Assembly (NCBI RefSeq): GCF_003049665.1
Contig: NZ_PYWM01000007.1
Location: forward strand, 115,729-179,728
Reading direction: 5' to 3'
Source of the DNA: Lysinibacillus mangiferihumi
GTDB taxonomy: Bacteria > Bacillota > Bacilli > Bacillales_A > Planococcaceae
Length of the DNA stretch: 64,000 nucleotides
Below the pieces are notes generated by a model. The model saw nothing but the letters and a program-made list of their open reading frames with translations. It was not told where the DNA came from and ran no database searches. Shown piece after piece: positions 46,931-55,365 of this stretch. Both the position numbers and the translations under genes were made by a program. How positions within the stretch are numbered: position 1 is the stretch's first letter; each line of letters begins with the position of its first letter.

Positions 46931-48397
46931 ATGTTAAAAGTCGTATTAGCACTATTCCCTCTCGTTAGTATTTTATTTATGATTTTTATTTTAAAGAAAT
47001 CTTCTATTTTCACTGGCATTTTTGCTTGCCTACTTACAACATTGATTGCTACTTCTCCTGTTTTTCACCTAAACATCGCATTACTGCCTAAACCTTTTAT
47101 TAACAGTTTTCTTATAACATTGCCAGTTACCTATGTTTTATTTTTTGGAATATTATTATATCATCTAATGGAAAAATCAGGGTCCATCCAAAAAATAGCT
47201 TCTTCTATTGCCAACTCTACTGATAATCGGATTGACCAAGTATTATTATTGGCCTTGGGGCTCTCTCCTTTAATTGAATCCGTTAGCGGCTTTGGTCTAG
47301 CGGTCATTGTTATTGCACCTATTTTAATGGCTCTAGGTTTTAATTCCTTACAATCTTCCTTCATAGCATTAATTAGTTTATGTATCATACCTTGGGGCAC
47401 GTTAGCAATGGGGACAATTATTGGTGCATCATTAGGAAACATTCCTTTAGAGGATTTAGGTGTTGGAAGCGCTCTAATGTGCATTCCTATTTATATCTAC
47501 TTTGCCTTCTTAGTTACATACATAGGCGTCGGAAAAGAAGCAATGCAAAAGAAAAAATGGCGGATACTATCGATGGGATTAGTTTTAGGTTTAAGCGTGT
47601 GGTTTTGTAATCGTTTCATCAGTGTAGAACTTGCCGGAGTAGTGGGCTCTTTAACGGTGATGGCGGCTATTTTTATTATGATTTCTTTGCAAAATAGAAA
47701 CAAACAATGTTATTCTAATAACTTTTTAAAAAATATTTCTCCTTATTTGTTGTTAATCGCTCTATTAATCGCATCAAGAACTATTAATCCGATTAAAGAT
47801 TTTTTAACGAGCCTGCTTACCGTAACGATTGAGTCCTATCAATTCCAATTATCGTTTCTTTATTCGCCTGGATTTTTTCTCTTTATTGTTTGCCTCTTTA
47901 CTTGTACGCTCTTCCGTTTAAATAAGGCGTCAATTTTCGATAGTATCAAATTAACAATCAATAAATGTTATCCTGTATTGCTAACAACTTTTTTATATAT
48001 TGTGGTTTCCGACATGATGGCAGAGGCCAAGATGATTCAGCTACTATCCGTAACTGCTGCAAACACATTTGGTTCATACTTTGTATTCATAACACCTTTA
48101 ATTGGCGCAACAGGTGGTTTTTTAACTGGCAGTAATACTGCGTCCAATACTATGTTTATTCGACTACAAACAGAAACTGCTACGCACATAGGTCTGTCAC
48201 CTACTATACTTGCTTGCATTCAAAACGTTAGTTCTTCGTTCATGACAATGGTCAATCCATCTAGGGTGGCATTAAGTTGTTCAGTTTGTAAAATACATTC
48301 ACTTGAAAATACTATTCAAAGAAAAATGGCGCTAGTTGGACTAAGTTCACTTGCTATTATTTTTCTAGAAATTATTTTTCTATCACGCTTCCACTAG
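46931..48397 (+). CDS. L-lactate permease-family transporter
   Basis: A 488-residue membrane protein with about 12-13 helices. LSPLIESVSGFGLAVIVIAPILMALGF near residue 117 corresponds to the LctP signature ESIAGFG; the C-terminal half has FITPLIGATGGFLTGSNTASNTMF and VNPSRVALSC, also family-like. It is shorter than typical LctP (about 540-560). The substrate is likely a monocarboxylate. GGAG precedes the ATG. Probably controlled by the divergent XRE-cupin regulator. Confidence 0.85.
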   Translation: MLKVVLALFPLVSILFMIFILKKSSIFTGIFACLLTTLIATSPVFHLNIALLPKPFINSFLITLPVTYVLFFGILLYHLMEKSGSIQKIASSIANSTDNRIDQVLLLALGLSPLIESVSGFGLAVIVIAPILMALGFNSLQSSFIALISLCIIPWGTLAMGTIIGASLGNIPLEDLGVGSALMCIPIYIYFAFLVTYIGVGKEAMQKKKWRILSMGLVLGLSVWFCNRFISVELAGVVGSLTVMAAIFIMISLQNRNKQCYSNNFLKNISPYLLLIALLIASRTINPIKDFLTSLLTVTIESYQFQLSFLYSPGFFLFIVCLFTCTLFRLNKASIFDSIKLTINKCYPVLLTTFLYIVVSDMMAEAKMIQLLSVTAANTFGSYFVFITPLIGATGGFLTGSNTASNTMFIRLQTETATHIGLSPTILACIQNVSSSFMTMVNPSRVALSCSVCKIHSLENTIQRKMALVGLSSLAIIFLEIIFLSRFH

Positions 48398-48426
48398 CAT
48401 AATGTTATACAGGTTGTGCAAATATA

Positions 48427-48457
48427 AAAAATGTCTAGCCAATAGCTAGACACGTTT
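48427..48457 (-). terminator. Terminator overlapping the end of the 48446 gene
   Basis: TGTCTAG (48432-48438) pairs with CTAGACA (48446-48452); minus strand continues ATTTTTTAT. Confidence 0.8.
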
Positions 48458-48763
48458 ATTGAAATAGGGAAGTTGTTCTACAAATTGCTTTGTATCATCA
48501 TCCCCATACTCATGTATAAGTGCATATATTTTCTTCAAACGTAAATCTAACTCGTCATTTTCTCTATCCAAATGATATTGCAAATAAGGCAATTGCGCGC
48601 GCCAACCGTTCGCAATTTCTAATAGTTGCATTTGCTGAAATATTTTTTCAAAAACATCTAATGCTTGCCGGTCTACATTAAGTTCGAAATTCCATTGCCC
48701 TTCGTAAGGATTTGTATAATACGTTTTATGGGCAAGTGAAAAATAAACACGTTGACGATCCAT
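48446..48763 (-). CDS. Conserved-looking small protein, unknown function
   Basis: A 105-residue soluble protein, MDRQRVYFSLAHKTYYTNPYEGQWNFELNVDR at its start in outline. No known motif; mostly predicted helical in its second half with many charged residues (DRENDELDLRLKKIYALIHEYGDDD). ATG 48763 follows GGAG by about eight bases; the longer frame from 48784 overlaps that site. Its own terminator lies over the stop codon. I do not recognise the family. Confidence 0.72.
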   Translation of the reverse strand: MDRQRVYFSLAHKTYYTNPYEGQWNFELNVDRQALDVFEKIFQQMQLLEIANGWRAQLPYLQYHLDRENDELDLRLKKIYALIHEYGDDDTKQFVEQLPYFNKRV

Positions 48764-48896
48764 AGATAACACTCCTTTTTCCATAGTATGGTGGTTAAAT
48801 GCTTATTTTATTCGCTGGAATGTCAAACTTCCTTCACAACTAAGTTAGAGCTTCTAATTTATAATAGATATAACGAACAAGAACGGAGTGAATACA

Positions 48897-49043
48897 ATGA
48901 GTTTAACCTCGCTAATCACGGTTGCAATCATTATCGTGATATTAGTAACAGTCGCAACCATTCTAAGTGTAAATCGCGCCTATGCTTTTAAACATACGGT
49001 CGATGAAAAACCGAAGCAAAATTTTCAGCAGCATGACGAGTAG
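48897..49043 (+). CDS. Small single-helix membrane protein (YtzI-like)
   Basis: A 48-residue protein: one helix, LITVAIIIVILVTVATILSV, then a polar tail AYAFKHTVDEKPKQNF. GGAG lies before the ATG. Its tail resembles that of the next small protein (DEKPKQN versus DAKPKQN), so the two are likely a tandem duplication. Position before yidD recalls ytzI of B. subtilis. Role unknown. Confidence 0.75.
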   Translation: MSLTSLITVAIIIVILVTVATILSVNRAYAFKHTVDEKPKQNFQQHDE

Positions 49044-49113
49044 TTCAAATTTAACCCTTTTATAGCAATATCACTTATAATAACAATATCAAATAGAATT
49101 TGGAGTGAAAACA

Positions 49114-49275
49114 ATGGGTGTTCCATTACCAATCATCATTATGATTGCAATGATGATGCTAATGTTTGGTGTTTCCGTAATCGTTATTCTCAAGAAAAAA
49201 GGCGATTTTTTTACACAAACAATCGATGCTAAGCCAAAACAAAATAATTCACATCACAAGGATGGACAAGCATGA
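49114..49275 (+). CDS. Small single-helix membrane protein, paralogue of the preceding one
   Basis: A 53-residue protein with one helix, [20 protein letters not shown], then [18 protein letters not shown] and a His-rich end. GGAG precedes the ATG. The stop codon overlaps the yidD ATG (ATGA), so it is translationally coupled to that insertion factor. Confidence 0.78.
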   Translation: MGVPLPIIIMIAMMMLMFGVSVIVILKKKGDFFTQTIDAKPKQNNSHHKDGQA

Positions 49276-49505
49276 AATATCCCTTTATATGGCTCATTCA
49301 GTTATACAGAAAATTTATCTCACCAATGACGCCACCATCGTGTCGCTTCTATCCAACATGCTCTTCTTACGGTCTAGAAGCTTTTCAAAAGCATGGCGCT
49401 ATTAAAGGTCTAATTTTGACCGTCACACGTATTTTAAAATGCCAACCACTTCATCCTGGTGGCTTTGATCCTGTGCCTGAAAAATGGCCTTCGAAAAAGA
49501 AATAA
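49272..49505 (+). CDS. yidD: Membrane protein insertion efficiency factor YidD
   Basis: A 77-residue protein of the YidD family: [30 protein letters not shown], with its conserved cysteine pair, and [16 protein letters not shown]. It sits at the inner membrane face and helps YidC-type insertases. It overlaps the second small membrane protein gene by ATGA. Confidence 0.95.
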   Translation: MKYPFIWLIQLYRKFISPMTPPSCRFYPTCSSYGLEAFQKHGAIKGLILTVTRILKCQPLHPGGFDPVPEKWPSKKK

Positions 49506-49526
49506 TTTTCGAAGGTCATTTTTTCT
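49488..49526 (+). terminator. Terminator of the yidD operon
   Basis: CCTTCGAAAA (49488-49497) and TTTTCGAAGG (49506-49515), then TCATTTTTT. The left arm is inside the yidD coding end. Confidence 0.9.
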
Positions 49527-49571
49527 TGTACTTTTATTCGATGTGCGTTATTATAGATACTGTTAAAAAAC

Positions 49572-49592
49572 AAATCGTAATCATTACTATTT
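49572..49592. promoter_or_regulatory. Zur box before znuA
   Basis: AAATCGTAAT, one base, ATTACTATTT: a 21-bp dyad with one mismatch to the Bacillus Zur consensus. It lies 19 bases before the znuA ATG, so zinc-bound Zur should repress the gene. Confidence 0.9.
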
Positions 49593-49610
49593 GAAAGAGG
49601 TATCCATGAT

Positions 49611-50681
49611 ATGAAAAAAATATTTCTATTTTTCTTAGTTGCTGTACTAGCCGTATTTACAGCTGCCTGTGGTGATCAATCATCATCGTCGAAACAGACG
49701 GAGAAAACAGATAAATTAACTGTGTACACAACCGTCTATCCTTTAAGCTACTTTACGGAGCGGATTGGTGGCGATTATGTAGAAGTATCTTCTATATATC
49801 CTCCTGGTGCTAACGAGCATACCTTTGAGCCAACGCAAAAGGATATGATGAAATTAGCTGACGCGCATCTATTTTTCTATATTGGCTTAGGACTTGAAGG
49901 TTTTGTAGAAAATACGAAAAAGACATTAGCCAACGAAGATGTCACTATGGTTGCTACGGCATCTCAAATACCTGATGAAAAATTAGCCGTTAGCACTGGT
50001 CATTCGCATGACGAAGAAGATGAAGCTGATCATGCGCATGAAGCTGCCGCTACGGAAGATGACCACGCACATGACGAGCACGAAGATGCGACTACGGAAG
50101 ATAATCACGCGCATGAAGAGGAGGCTGATCATGGAGATCATCTTCACGGTAGTGTCGATCCCCATGTATGGCTGTCGCCTGTTATTAGTCAAGATTTAGC
50201 ATTATCCATTAAAAATGCATTAGTTGAAAAAATGCCAGCTCAAGAAGCGACATTTACAGCAAATTATGAAGCGCTCGTAAAAGAGCTACAAGATTTAGAC
50301 ACTGCATATAAAGCGATGGCTGACACAACGCAAAACAAAACATTCTTTGTATCGCATGCTGCATTTGGCTACATCGCGGGTCAATATGGCTTAACACAAG
50401 TTCCAATTGCAGGGTTAAACTCACAAAATGAACCGTCTCAAAAGGAATTAACAGCGATTGTAGATAAAGCAAAAGACTTAAATATTCATTATATTTTATT
50501 CGAGCAAAATGTTTCATCTAAATTAGCCGAAGTCATTCAAAAAGAAGTTGGCGCTCAATCACTTGTCCTACATAATTTAAGCGTGTTAACAAGTGATGAT
50601 GTAAAAAATAATGAAACGTATTTTACTCTCATGAAAAAAAATATGCAAACTTTAGAAACAGCTCTAAATGAACACAAGTAA
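49611..50681 (+). CDS. znuA: Zinc ABC transporter substrate-binding lipoprotein (ZnuA/AdcA-like)
   Basis: A 356-residue cluster A-1 binding protein. Signal and lipobox end LAVFTAAC, Cys20 lipidated. TTVYPLSYFTERIGG and PPGANEHTFEPTQKDM hold the first zinc histidine; GSVDPHVWLSP the second; FVSHAAFGYIAGQYG the third. Residues about 125-180 form a His/Asp/Glu-rich loop with repeated HAHDE-type units, typical of zinc scavenging. It has a Zur box but no adjacent permease or ATPase genes, which must lie elsewhere. Confidence 0.94.
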   Translation: MKKIFLFFLVAVLAVFTAACGDQSSSSKQTEKTDKLTVYTTVYPLSYFTERIGGDYVEVSSIYPPGANEHTFEPTQKDMMKLADAHLFFYIGLGLEGFVENTKKTLANEDVTMVATASQIPDEKLAVSTGHSHDEEDEADHAHEAAATEDDHAHDEHEDATTEDNHAHEEEADHGDHLHGSVDPHVWLSPVISQDLALSIKNALVEKMPAQEATFTANYEALVKELQDLDTAYKAMADTTQNKTFFVSHAAFGYIAGQYGLTQVPIAGLNSQNEPSQKELTAIVDKAKDLNIHYILFEQNVSSKLAEVIQKEVGAQSLVLHNLSVLTSDDVKNNETYFTLMKKNMQTLETALNEHK

Positions 50682-50703
50682 AACAACGATACGAATTACC
50701 TGT

Positions 50704-51879
50704 TTAAGATGAAGAAGGAGGTGCCCCGTAATGCATAAGGGACACCTCCTTTATTATGACGTACTTTTCTTGCGGCATACGCTTTTCATTTTTGTCAAAG
50801 CGAATGAGCCTCTTTATCCTGACATCCCCGTTTATCTTTGTCTTGACAATAACGGGACGAACTGTAAGAGCGCTCTGTAGGACAACTTTATCCTGTTGTT
50901 CATATAAAACGATTTGATTAAGCTTGTCGCTAAGTTGAAAGTCATTTGGTAATTGAGCAGAGTGTTCTATTAATTGCTTCATTTGCAGCGCATTATTTTC
51001 TATATTGGCTAGCTCACGATTAGGGGTAAAAAGATTAGCTAATGGTTGCGTAAGAACTTCAATCCTACTTTTCCCTTGCCAATCTGCGTATTTTTCACTT
51101 GTTGCTGAAGGAAAACTTGCAAAATCCCATGTATGATCTTGCGCTAATTGCTTATCGGATACGAGGAAATAGTTATAACGTACCTCGCCCTTCCGATCTG
51201 GCAATGGATCATCCCATGTCACATCAATATGGTACCATTCATTATCTAATTTCACTAACACCCATGCATGCAATTGTTCGCCTACTTTCCCTGGCACATA
51301 TTGCACCTCAAAACCTAGCATATCTAACATTCGATAAAGCACTAAAGCATAGGCCTGACAGACACCTTTGCCTTCGCTAAGCAATGTGTAAGGCGAATAT
51401 TGGCTTCCTACACTATCTTTTGAATACTCTGTTGTTAAGACGATATAATCATGTGCAGCCTGTATTTTTTCTAATTCGCTTAATCCATGCATAGACGCAA
51501 CAATAGTTGTCAATGTTTGCTCTGTAAATGCCTCCTCTTCCTGTGAAATATGATAAGTAAATTGAAATTGGATGACAATATTATTGGCATAGCCATCATA
51601 CTTCCATTGGAAGCTGGAAATATTGGCGAAAATATATGGATCTAAAATGGCATGTTTAATAAGCTCTGTAAGTTCGTTTTTTATTTCAGAAGTTTTACCA
51701 GTGTAACGAATATCAAATTCAGTAGACAATTGCATCACTTCTTTCTGAATTTGCCGTTGTAATGTTTCGATTGAATTAGCTGTTGCTATATCCTGTGATT
51801 CGTAATTTGCGAATACTTGCACATGACTCATTTGTAAAACAAATAATATAATGACAACATTATATATAGTTTTTCTCAT
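50704..51879 (-). CDS. Secreted transglutaminase-like protein
   Basis: A 391-residue protein with a signal peptide (TIYNVVIILFVLQMSHVQVFA) and a transglutaminase-like core. The papain-like triad appears as Cys in GKGVCQAYALVLYRML, His in GEQLHAWVLVKLDNEWYHID and Asp in IDVTWDDP. Such proteins in Bacillus act outside the membrane as peptidases or cross-linkers; this one is uncharacterised. ATG 51879 is better spaced from AAAGGAG than that at 51888. Its 3' end forms a terminator hairpin with the downstream sequence. Confidence 0.87.
   Translation of the reverse strand: MRKTIYNVVIILFVLQMSHVQVFANYESQDIATANSIETLQRQIQKEVMQLSTEFDIRYTGKTSEIKNELTELIKHAILDPYIFANISSFQWKYDGYANNIVIQFQFTYHISQEEEAFTEQTLTTIVASMHGLSELEKIQAAHDYIVLTTEYSKDSVGSQYSPYTLLSEGKGVCQAYALVLYRMLDMLGFEVQYVPGKVGEQLHAWVLVKLDNEWYHIDVTWDDPLPDRKGEVRYNYFLVSDKQLAQDHTWDFASFPSATSEKYADWQGKSRIEVLTQPLANLFTPNRELANIENNALQMKQLIEHSAQLPNDFQLSDKLNQIVLYEQQDKVVLQSALTVRPVIVKTKINGDVRIKRLIRFDKNEKRMPQEKYVIIKEVSLMHYGAPPSSS
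50713..50754. terminator. Bidirectional terminator between znuA and the transglutaminase gene
   Basis: AAGGAGGTGCCCC and GGGACACCTCCTT pair around GTAATGCATAA. The stem includes codons for the end GAPPS of the minus-strand protein. Confidence 0.85.
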
Positions 51880-51981
51880 ATGAGTCATACTCCTTTACTA
51901 AATAGTTTATGCCCCCCATTATTTATTATGTTAAAGAATAATTAATTTAATCAAAAAAATATAATTTCAATAACAGAAGCC

Positions 51982-52051
51982 TAAAAATTGTTTGAGTGAC
52001 TGGCACATATACTTTATACAATTGTTTGAGAATTGTTTGAGTGACTGGCAC
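51982..52051 (+). repeat. Two REP-like repeats in direct orientation
   Basis: Copies at 51982-52006 and 52027-52051 both read AATTGTTTGA then GTGACTGGCAC, identical over 21 bases. A further AATTGTTTGAG at 52020-52030 precedes the second. They lie between the menE terminator and the divergent-side promoter of the transglutaminase gene. Confidence 0.9.
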
Positions 52052-52063
52052 TTAAAGTCAAAA

Positions 52064-52105
52064 AAATAGCATGCTAGAAGTGACTTCTAGCATGCTATTT
52101 GTAAA
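52064..52105 (-). terminator. Terminator of menE
   Basis: AAATAGCATGCTAGAAG (52064-52080) and CTTCTAGCATGCTATTT (52084-52100) form a perfect 17-bp stem around TGA; the minus strand continues TTTTTTGAC. Confidence 0.93.
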
Positions 52106-52127
52106 GGCTAAAATCCATTATTGAAAG

Positions 52128-53567
52128 TTATTCACTGGCAAGTAAAGCTGCTAATTTTCTTCTTAGTAGCTTATTTGCTCCATTACGTGGAAGTGTATCG
52201 ATTATCTTAATTTGTTTGGGAACTTTATATTTAGCCAGTTTCTTTTCACAGTATTGCTTTAAGTTTTCCATCGTGACCGCTTCCTTTAAAACAACAAATG
52301 CTATAGGAACTTGTCCCCATGTTTCATCTTCAATGCCACATACACCCGCTTCTTGAATAGCTGGATGTGCCAATAGCACATTTTCAATCTCTGCTGGATA
52401 AATATTTTCACCACCAGAAATAATTAAATCTGCCCGACGATCCACTACAAACAAGTAACCTTCCTCATCCATATAGCCAATGTCTCCCGTGTGAAGCCAG
52501 CCCTCCTCAGTTGCGCTTTTCTCGGCAAAACGACCTATGTAACCAGGCGTTACGTGGGGACCTCGAATACATATTTCCCCTTCACCTTGTGCATTGGGTG
52601 CTGAAATTTTTATTTGGTTAAAAAACAATGGCTTACCTGCTGAGCCAATCTTTTTCATGGCATCTTCACTTGCCAATGTAGCCGTTTGTGACGAGGTTTC
52701 TGTCATACCATATGTTTGAGCTACTGCTAAATGCAATGCACTTGCTCGCTCTAGATAATCCACTGGTACAGGACCACCACCGGCTAGCATCAATTTAAAA
52801 CGTGGTGACGCCTGCGCCTTATTTAACTCAAGTGTATTTAAAATGCGTTCTAATGTTACAGCGACCACTGACATATGGGTGACATCACCATCCATAATAT
52901 TTTGCGTGATCGCCTCTACGTTAAAATGCTCATATAGTTGTACTTTATTGCCGTATAACAATGAACGAACTAAAATGGAAAAACCACTTATATGGAATAA
53001 TGGCACTGCACACAACCAAACATCATCGGCTTGTAAACCTATGTTCAGAACAGAGGCTGTAGCACTTGCCTGATGATTGCCAACTGTTTGACGAACCCCC
53101 TTTGGGAAGCCTGTCGTACCAGACGTATACATAATGGATGTTGTTTGATTGAGTGACCATTCTTTTGCAATATCAACATACTGCTCTTTACCATTTTCTA
53201 TTGCCGTAAATTCATGATAGGGTACGGATGACGGTAATTTTTCTACATCCTCATCTGCAACTAGCACAATCGTTGCTTGTGAATCTTCTAATTGATATGC
53301 GATTTCAGCTTGAGTCAGCCTGCGATTAAGCATCACCATTTCACATTGCAAATGCATACAAGCATACATCATAACGACCAGTGCAGGCGTACTCGGACCC
53401 ATAATAGCGATACGATGCCCTCGCTGCACCCCAAGTGCTGTTAATTGTCGAGCTCGTTTTAAGGATAGCTCATTTACTTGTTGAAAGGTCCAAGTTTGTC
53501 CTTCATATGTGAGAGCGCTACGTAATGGTGTGATAGACGCACGCTGCAAAATCCAGTTTGGATACAT
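52128..53567 (-). CDS. menE: o-Succinylbenzoate-CoA ligase MenE
   Basis: A 479-residue acyl-CoA ligase of the menaquinone pathway. TTSIMYTSGTTGFPKGVRQT near residue 144 is the AMP-binding P-loop, AQTYGMTETSSQTATL the adenine region, GWLHTGDIGYMDEEGYLFVVDRRADLIISGGENIYP the hinge (quoted as WLHTGDIG and RRADLIISGGENIYP), and NGANKLLRRKL has the C-terminal catalytic lysine. GGAGG precedes the ATG. It lies downstream of menB beyond a terminator, so read-through or its own promoter is needed. Confidence 0.95.
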   Translation of the reverse strand: MYPNWILQRASITPLRSALTYEGQTWTFQQVNELSLKRARQLTALGVQRGHRIAIMGPSTPALVVMMYACMHLQCEMVMLNRRLTQAEIAYQLEDSQATIVLVADEDVEKLPSSVPYHEFTAIENGKEQYVDIAKEWSLNQTTSIMYTSGTTGFPKGVRQTVGNHQASATASVLNIGLQADDVWLCAVPLFHISGFSILVRSLLYGNKVQLYEHFNVEAITQNIMDGDVTHMSVVAVTLERILNTLELNKAQASPRFKLMLAGGGPVPVDYLERASALHLAVAQTYGMTETSSQTATLASEDAMKKIGSAGKPLFFNQIKISAPNAQGEGEICIRGPHVTPGYIGRFAEKSATEEGWLHTGDIGYMDEEGYLFVVDRRADLIISGGENIYPAEIENVLLAHPAIQEAGVCGIEDETWGQVPIAFVVLKEAVTMENLKQYCEKKLAKYKVPKQIKIIDTLPRNGANKLLRRKLAALLASE

Positions 53568-53626
53568 TGTTTGCTTCCTCCAATCATTACACTGATATGG
53601 TACTGCTTTTAGCCTGTTATAGACAG

Positions 53627-53660
53627 AAAAAGCTCGTATCTACTAAGAGATACGAGCCTT
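53627..53660 (-). terminator. Terminator between menB and menE
   Basis: GCTCGTATC and GATACGAGC pair around TACTAAGA; minus strand continues TTTTTCTG. Confidence 0.88.
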
Positions 53661-53673
53661 CCACCATTCCGAA

Positions 53674-54492
53674 TCAAGGGAATCTTGGGAATTGACCAAA
53701 GTCTGGTTGACGTTTTTCTTTAAATGCGTCACGACCTTCTTTTGCTTCATCAGTAGTGTAGTAAAGAAGTGTAGCATCGCCTGCCATTTGTTGAAGACCA
53801 GCTAAGCCGTCTGTATCAGCATTCATAGCTGCTTTTAAGAAGCGTAGAGCTGTTGGAGACATTTGTAGCATTTCTTCACACCATTGCACTGTTTCGTCTT
53901 CTAATTGTTCATAAGGAACAACTGTATTGACTAAGCCCATATCAAGCGCTTGCTGAGCATCGTATTGACGGCAAAGGTACCAAATTTCACGCGCCTTTTT
54001 ATGACCGATAATACGTGCAAGATAGCCTGAACCATAACCAGCATCAAATGAACCAACTTTAGGACCAGTTTGTCCGAAACGAGCATTGTCTGCTGCAATT
54101 GTAAGGTCACATACAACATGTAATACGTGTCCTCCACCGATAGCATAACCAGCAACCATCGCTACAACTGGTTTTGGAATAACACGGATTAAACGTTGTA
54201 AATCAAGAACGTTTAGACGTGGGATTTCATCTTCCCCTACATAGCCACCATGGCCGCGTACCTTTTGGTCTCCACCTGAGCAAAAGGCTTTTTCGCCTTC
54301 ACCTGTTAAAATAATAACACCGACATTTTTGTCATCGCGGGCACGAGAAAATGCATCAATCATTTCCATAACTGTTTTTGGTCGAAATGCATTGCGCACT
54401 TCTGGACGGTTAATCGTCACTTTAGCGATACCGTTATAAAACTCATACTTAATATCTTCGTAAGTATGTAATGTAGTCCATTGACGTGACAT
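53674..54492 (-). CDS. menB: 1,4-Dihydroxy-2-naphthoyl-CoA synthase MenB
   Basis: A 272-residue crotonase-fold enzyme that closes the naphthoate ring. [14 protein letters not shown] near residue 72 is the oxyanion-hole region, [25 protein letters not shown] the second, and [19 protein letters not shown] carries the MenB-specific Asp. Length is standard. AGGAGG precedes the ATG. Confidence 0.97.
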   Translation of the reverse strand: MSRQWTTLHTYEDIKYEFYNGIAKVTINRPEVRNAFRPKTVMEMIDAFSRARDDKNVGVIILTGEGEKAFCSGGDQKVRGHGGYVGEDEIPRLNVLDLQRLIRVIPKPVVAMVAGYAIGGGHVLHVVCDLTIAADNARFGQTGPKVGSFDAGYGSGYLARIIGHKKAREIWYLCRQYDAQQALDMGLVNTVVPYEQLEDETVQWCEEMLQMSPTALRFLKAAMNADTDGLAGLQQMAGDATLLYYTTDEAKEGRDAFKEKRQPDFGQFPRFP

Positions 54493-54555
54493 TGAAATAC
54501 CTCCTAATTATAAAATTCGCCTCATTACTACTAAGAGGCGCTAACGTAAAAAACA

Positions 54556-55365
54556 TTACGTTAAATACTCCTTTACTATTGTAGCAAATTCAGCTGGATT
54601 TTCCACATGAATTGCATGTCCAGCGTCATTTACTGACATATGCTTTCCATTTTTTAATAACGCTTTCATTTCCAATGCAATATTACAAAATTTAACATCT
54701 AATGAACCCGTTATTAATAGTACAGGTAATTCTAATTGAGTTAAATTATCCCAGTTTGATAGTTGCATGCCTGTTCCAATTCCTCGTAAACTGCCTGCCA
54801 AGCCCTTTTCACTTTGGGCCAATCGTTCTGCTCGAACTGCTTGTTTTACATTTTTAGCTAAACGCTTCTGCGATTCAAATAGCGCAATATTTTCCCACGA
54901 ATTAACAAAGGACTGTAAACCATTCGTTGTTATTTTCTCCGCTAACGCATTATCACGCTCGCATCGCTCCATACGCTCTTTTGCAGTTCGCAAACCAGGA
55001 GAAGCACTTTCTAACAGCAACTTGCTGACACGTTGAGGGTAAGCAATCGTATAAGATAGTGCAATACGTCCACCCATTGAATAACCGAGCAATGCAAAAG
55101 TTTCTAATTGTAACTGACAAAATATTTCCTCTAAATCACGCAATTGTTCAGCCATCGTGAAGCGACTTACTTGCTCCGGTACGGCTGTTTGACCATGACC
55201 AATTAAATCAATCGCCACAACTCGCACATGAGGAAGATCCTTTGCTAAATTTCGCCATGTAGCAGTACTACCTGTAAAGCCATGCAGGGCAACTAGTGTT
55301 TGCCCCGCTTCTTCATTCCATATATCCACATGTGTCTCAAGCCCACGAATCATTAGCTTTGCCAT
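54556..55365 (-). CDS. menH: MenH, SHCHC synthase (alpha/beta hydrolase)
   Basis: A 269-residue hydrolase-fold lyase removing pyruvate from SEPHCHC. LVALHGFTGSTATWRNL near the N-terminus, nucleophile serine in LLGYSMGGRIAL, acid in GSLDVKFC and His in NDAGHAIHVENP. It overlaps menD by 13 bases, indicating translational coupling. Position between menD and menB supports the assignment over a generic esterase. Confidence 0.93.
   Translation of the reverse strand: MAKLMIRGLETHVDIWNEEAGQTLVALHGFTGSTATWRNLAKDLPHVRVVAIDLIGHGQTAVPEQVSRFTMAEQLRDLEEIFCQLQLETFALLGYSMGGRIALSYTIAYPQRVSKLLLESASPGLRTAKERMERCERDNALAEKITTNGLQSFVNSWENIALFESQKRLAKNVKQAVRAERLAQSEKGLAGSLRGIGTGMQLSNWDNLTQLELPVLLITGSLDVKFCNIALEMKALLKNGKHMSVNDAGHAIHVENPAEFATIVKEYLT

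Noticed and set aside
49985..50150. Repeat-like GAHDE-type codons in znuA as a possible tandem DNA repeat
   Set aside because: They encode the His/Asp/Glu-rich zinc loop normal for ZnuA/AdcA proteins.
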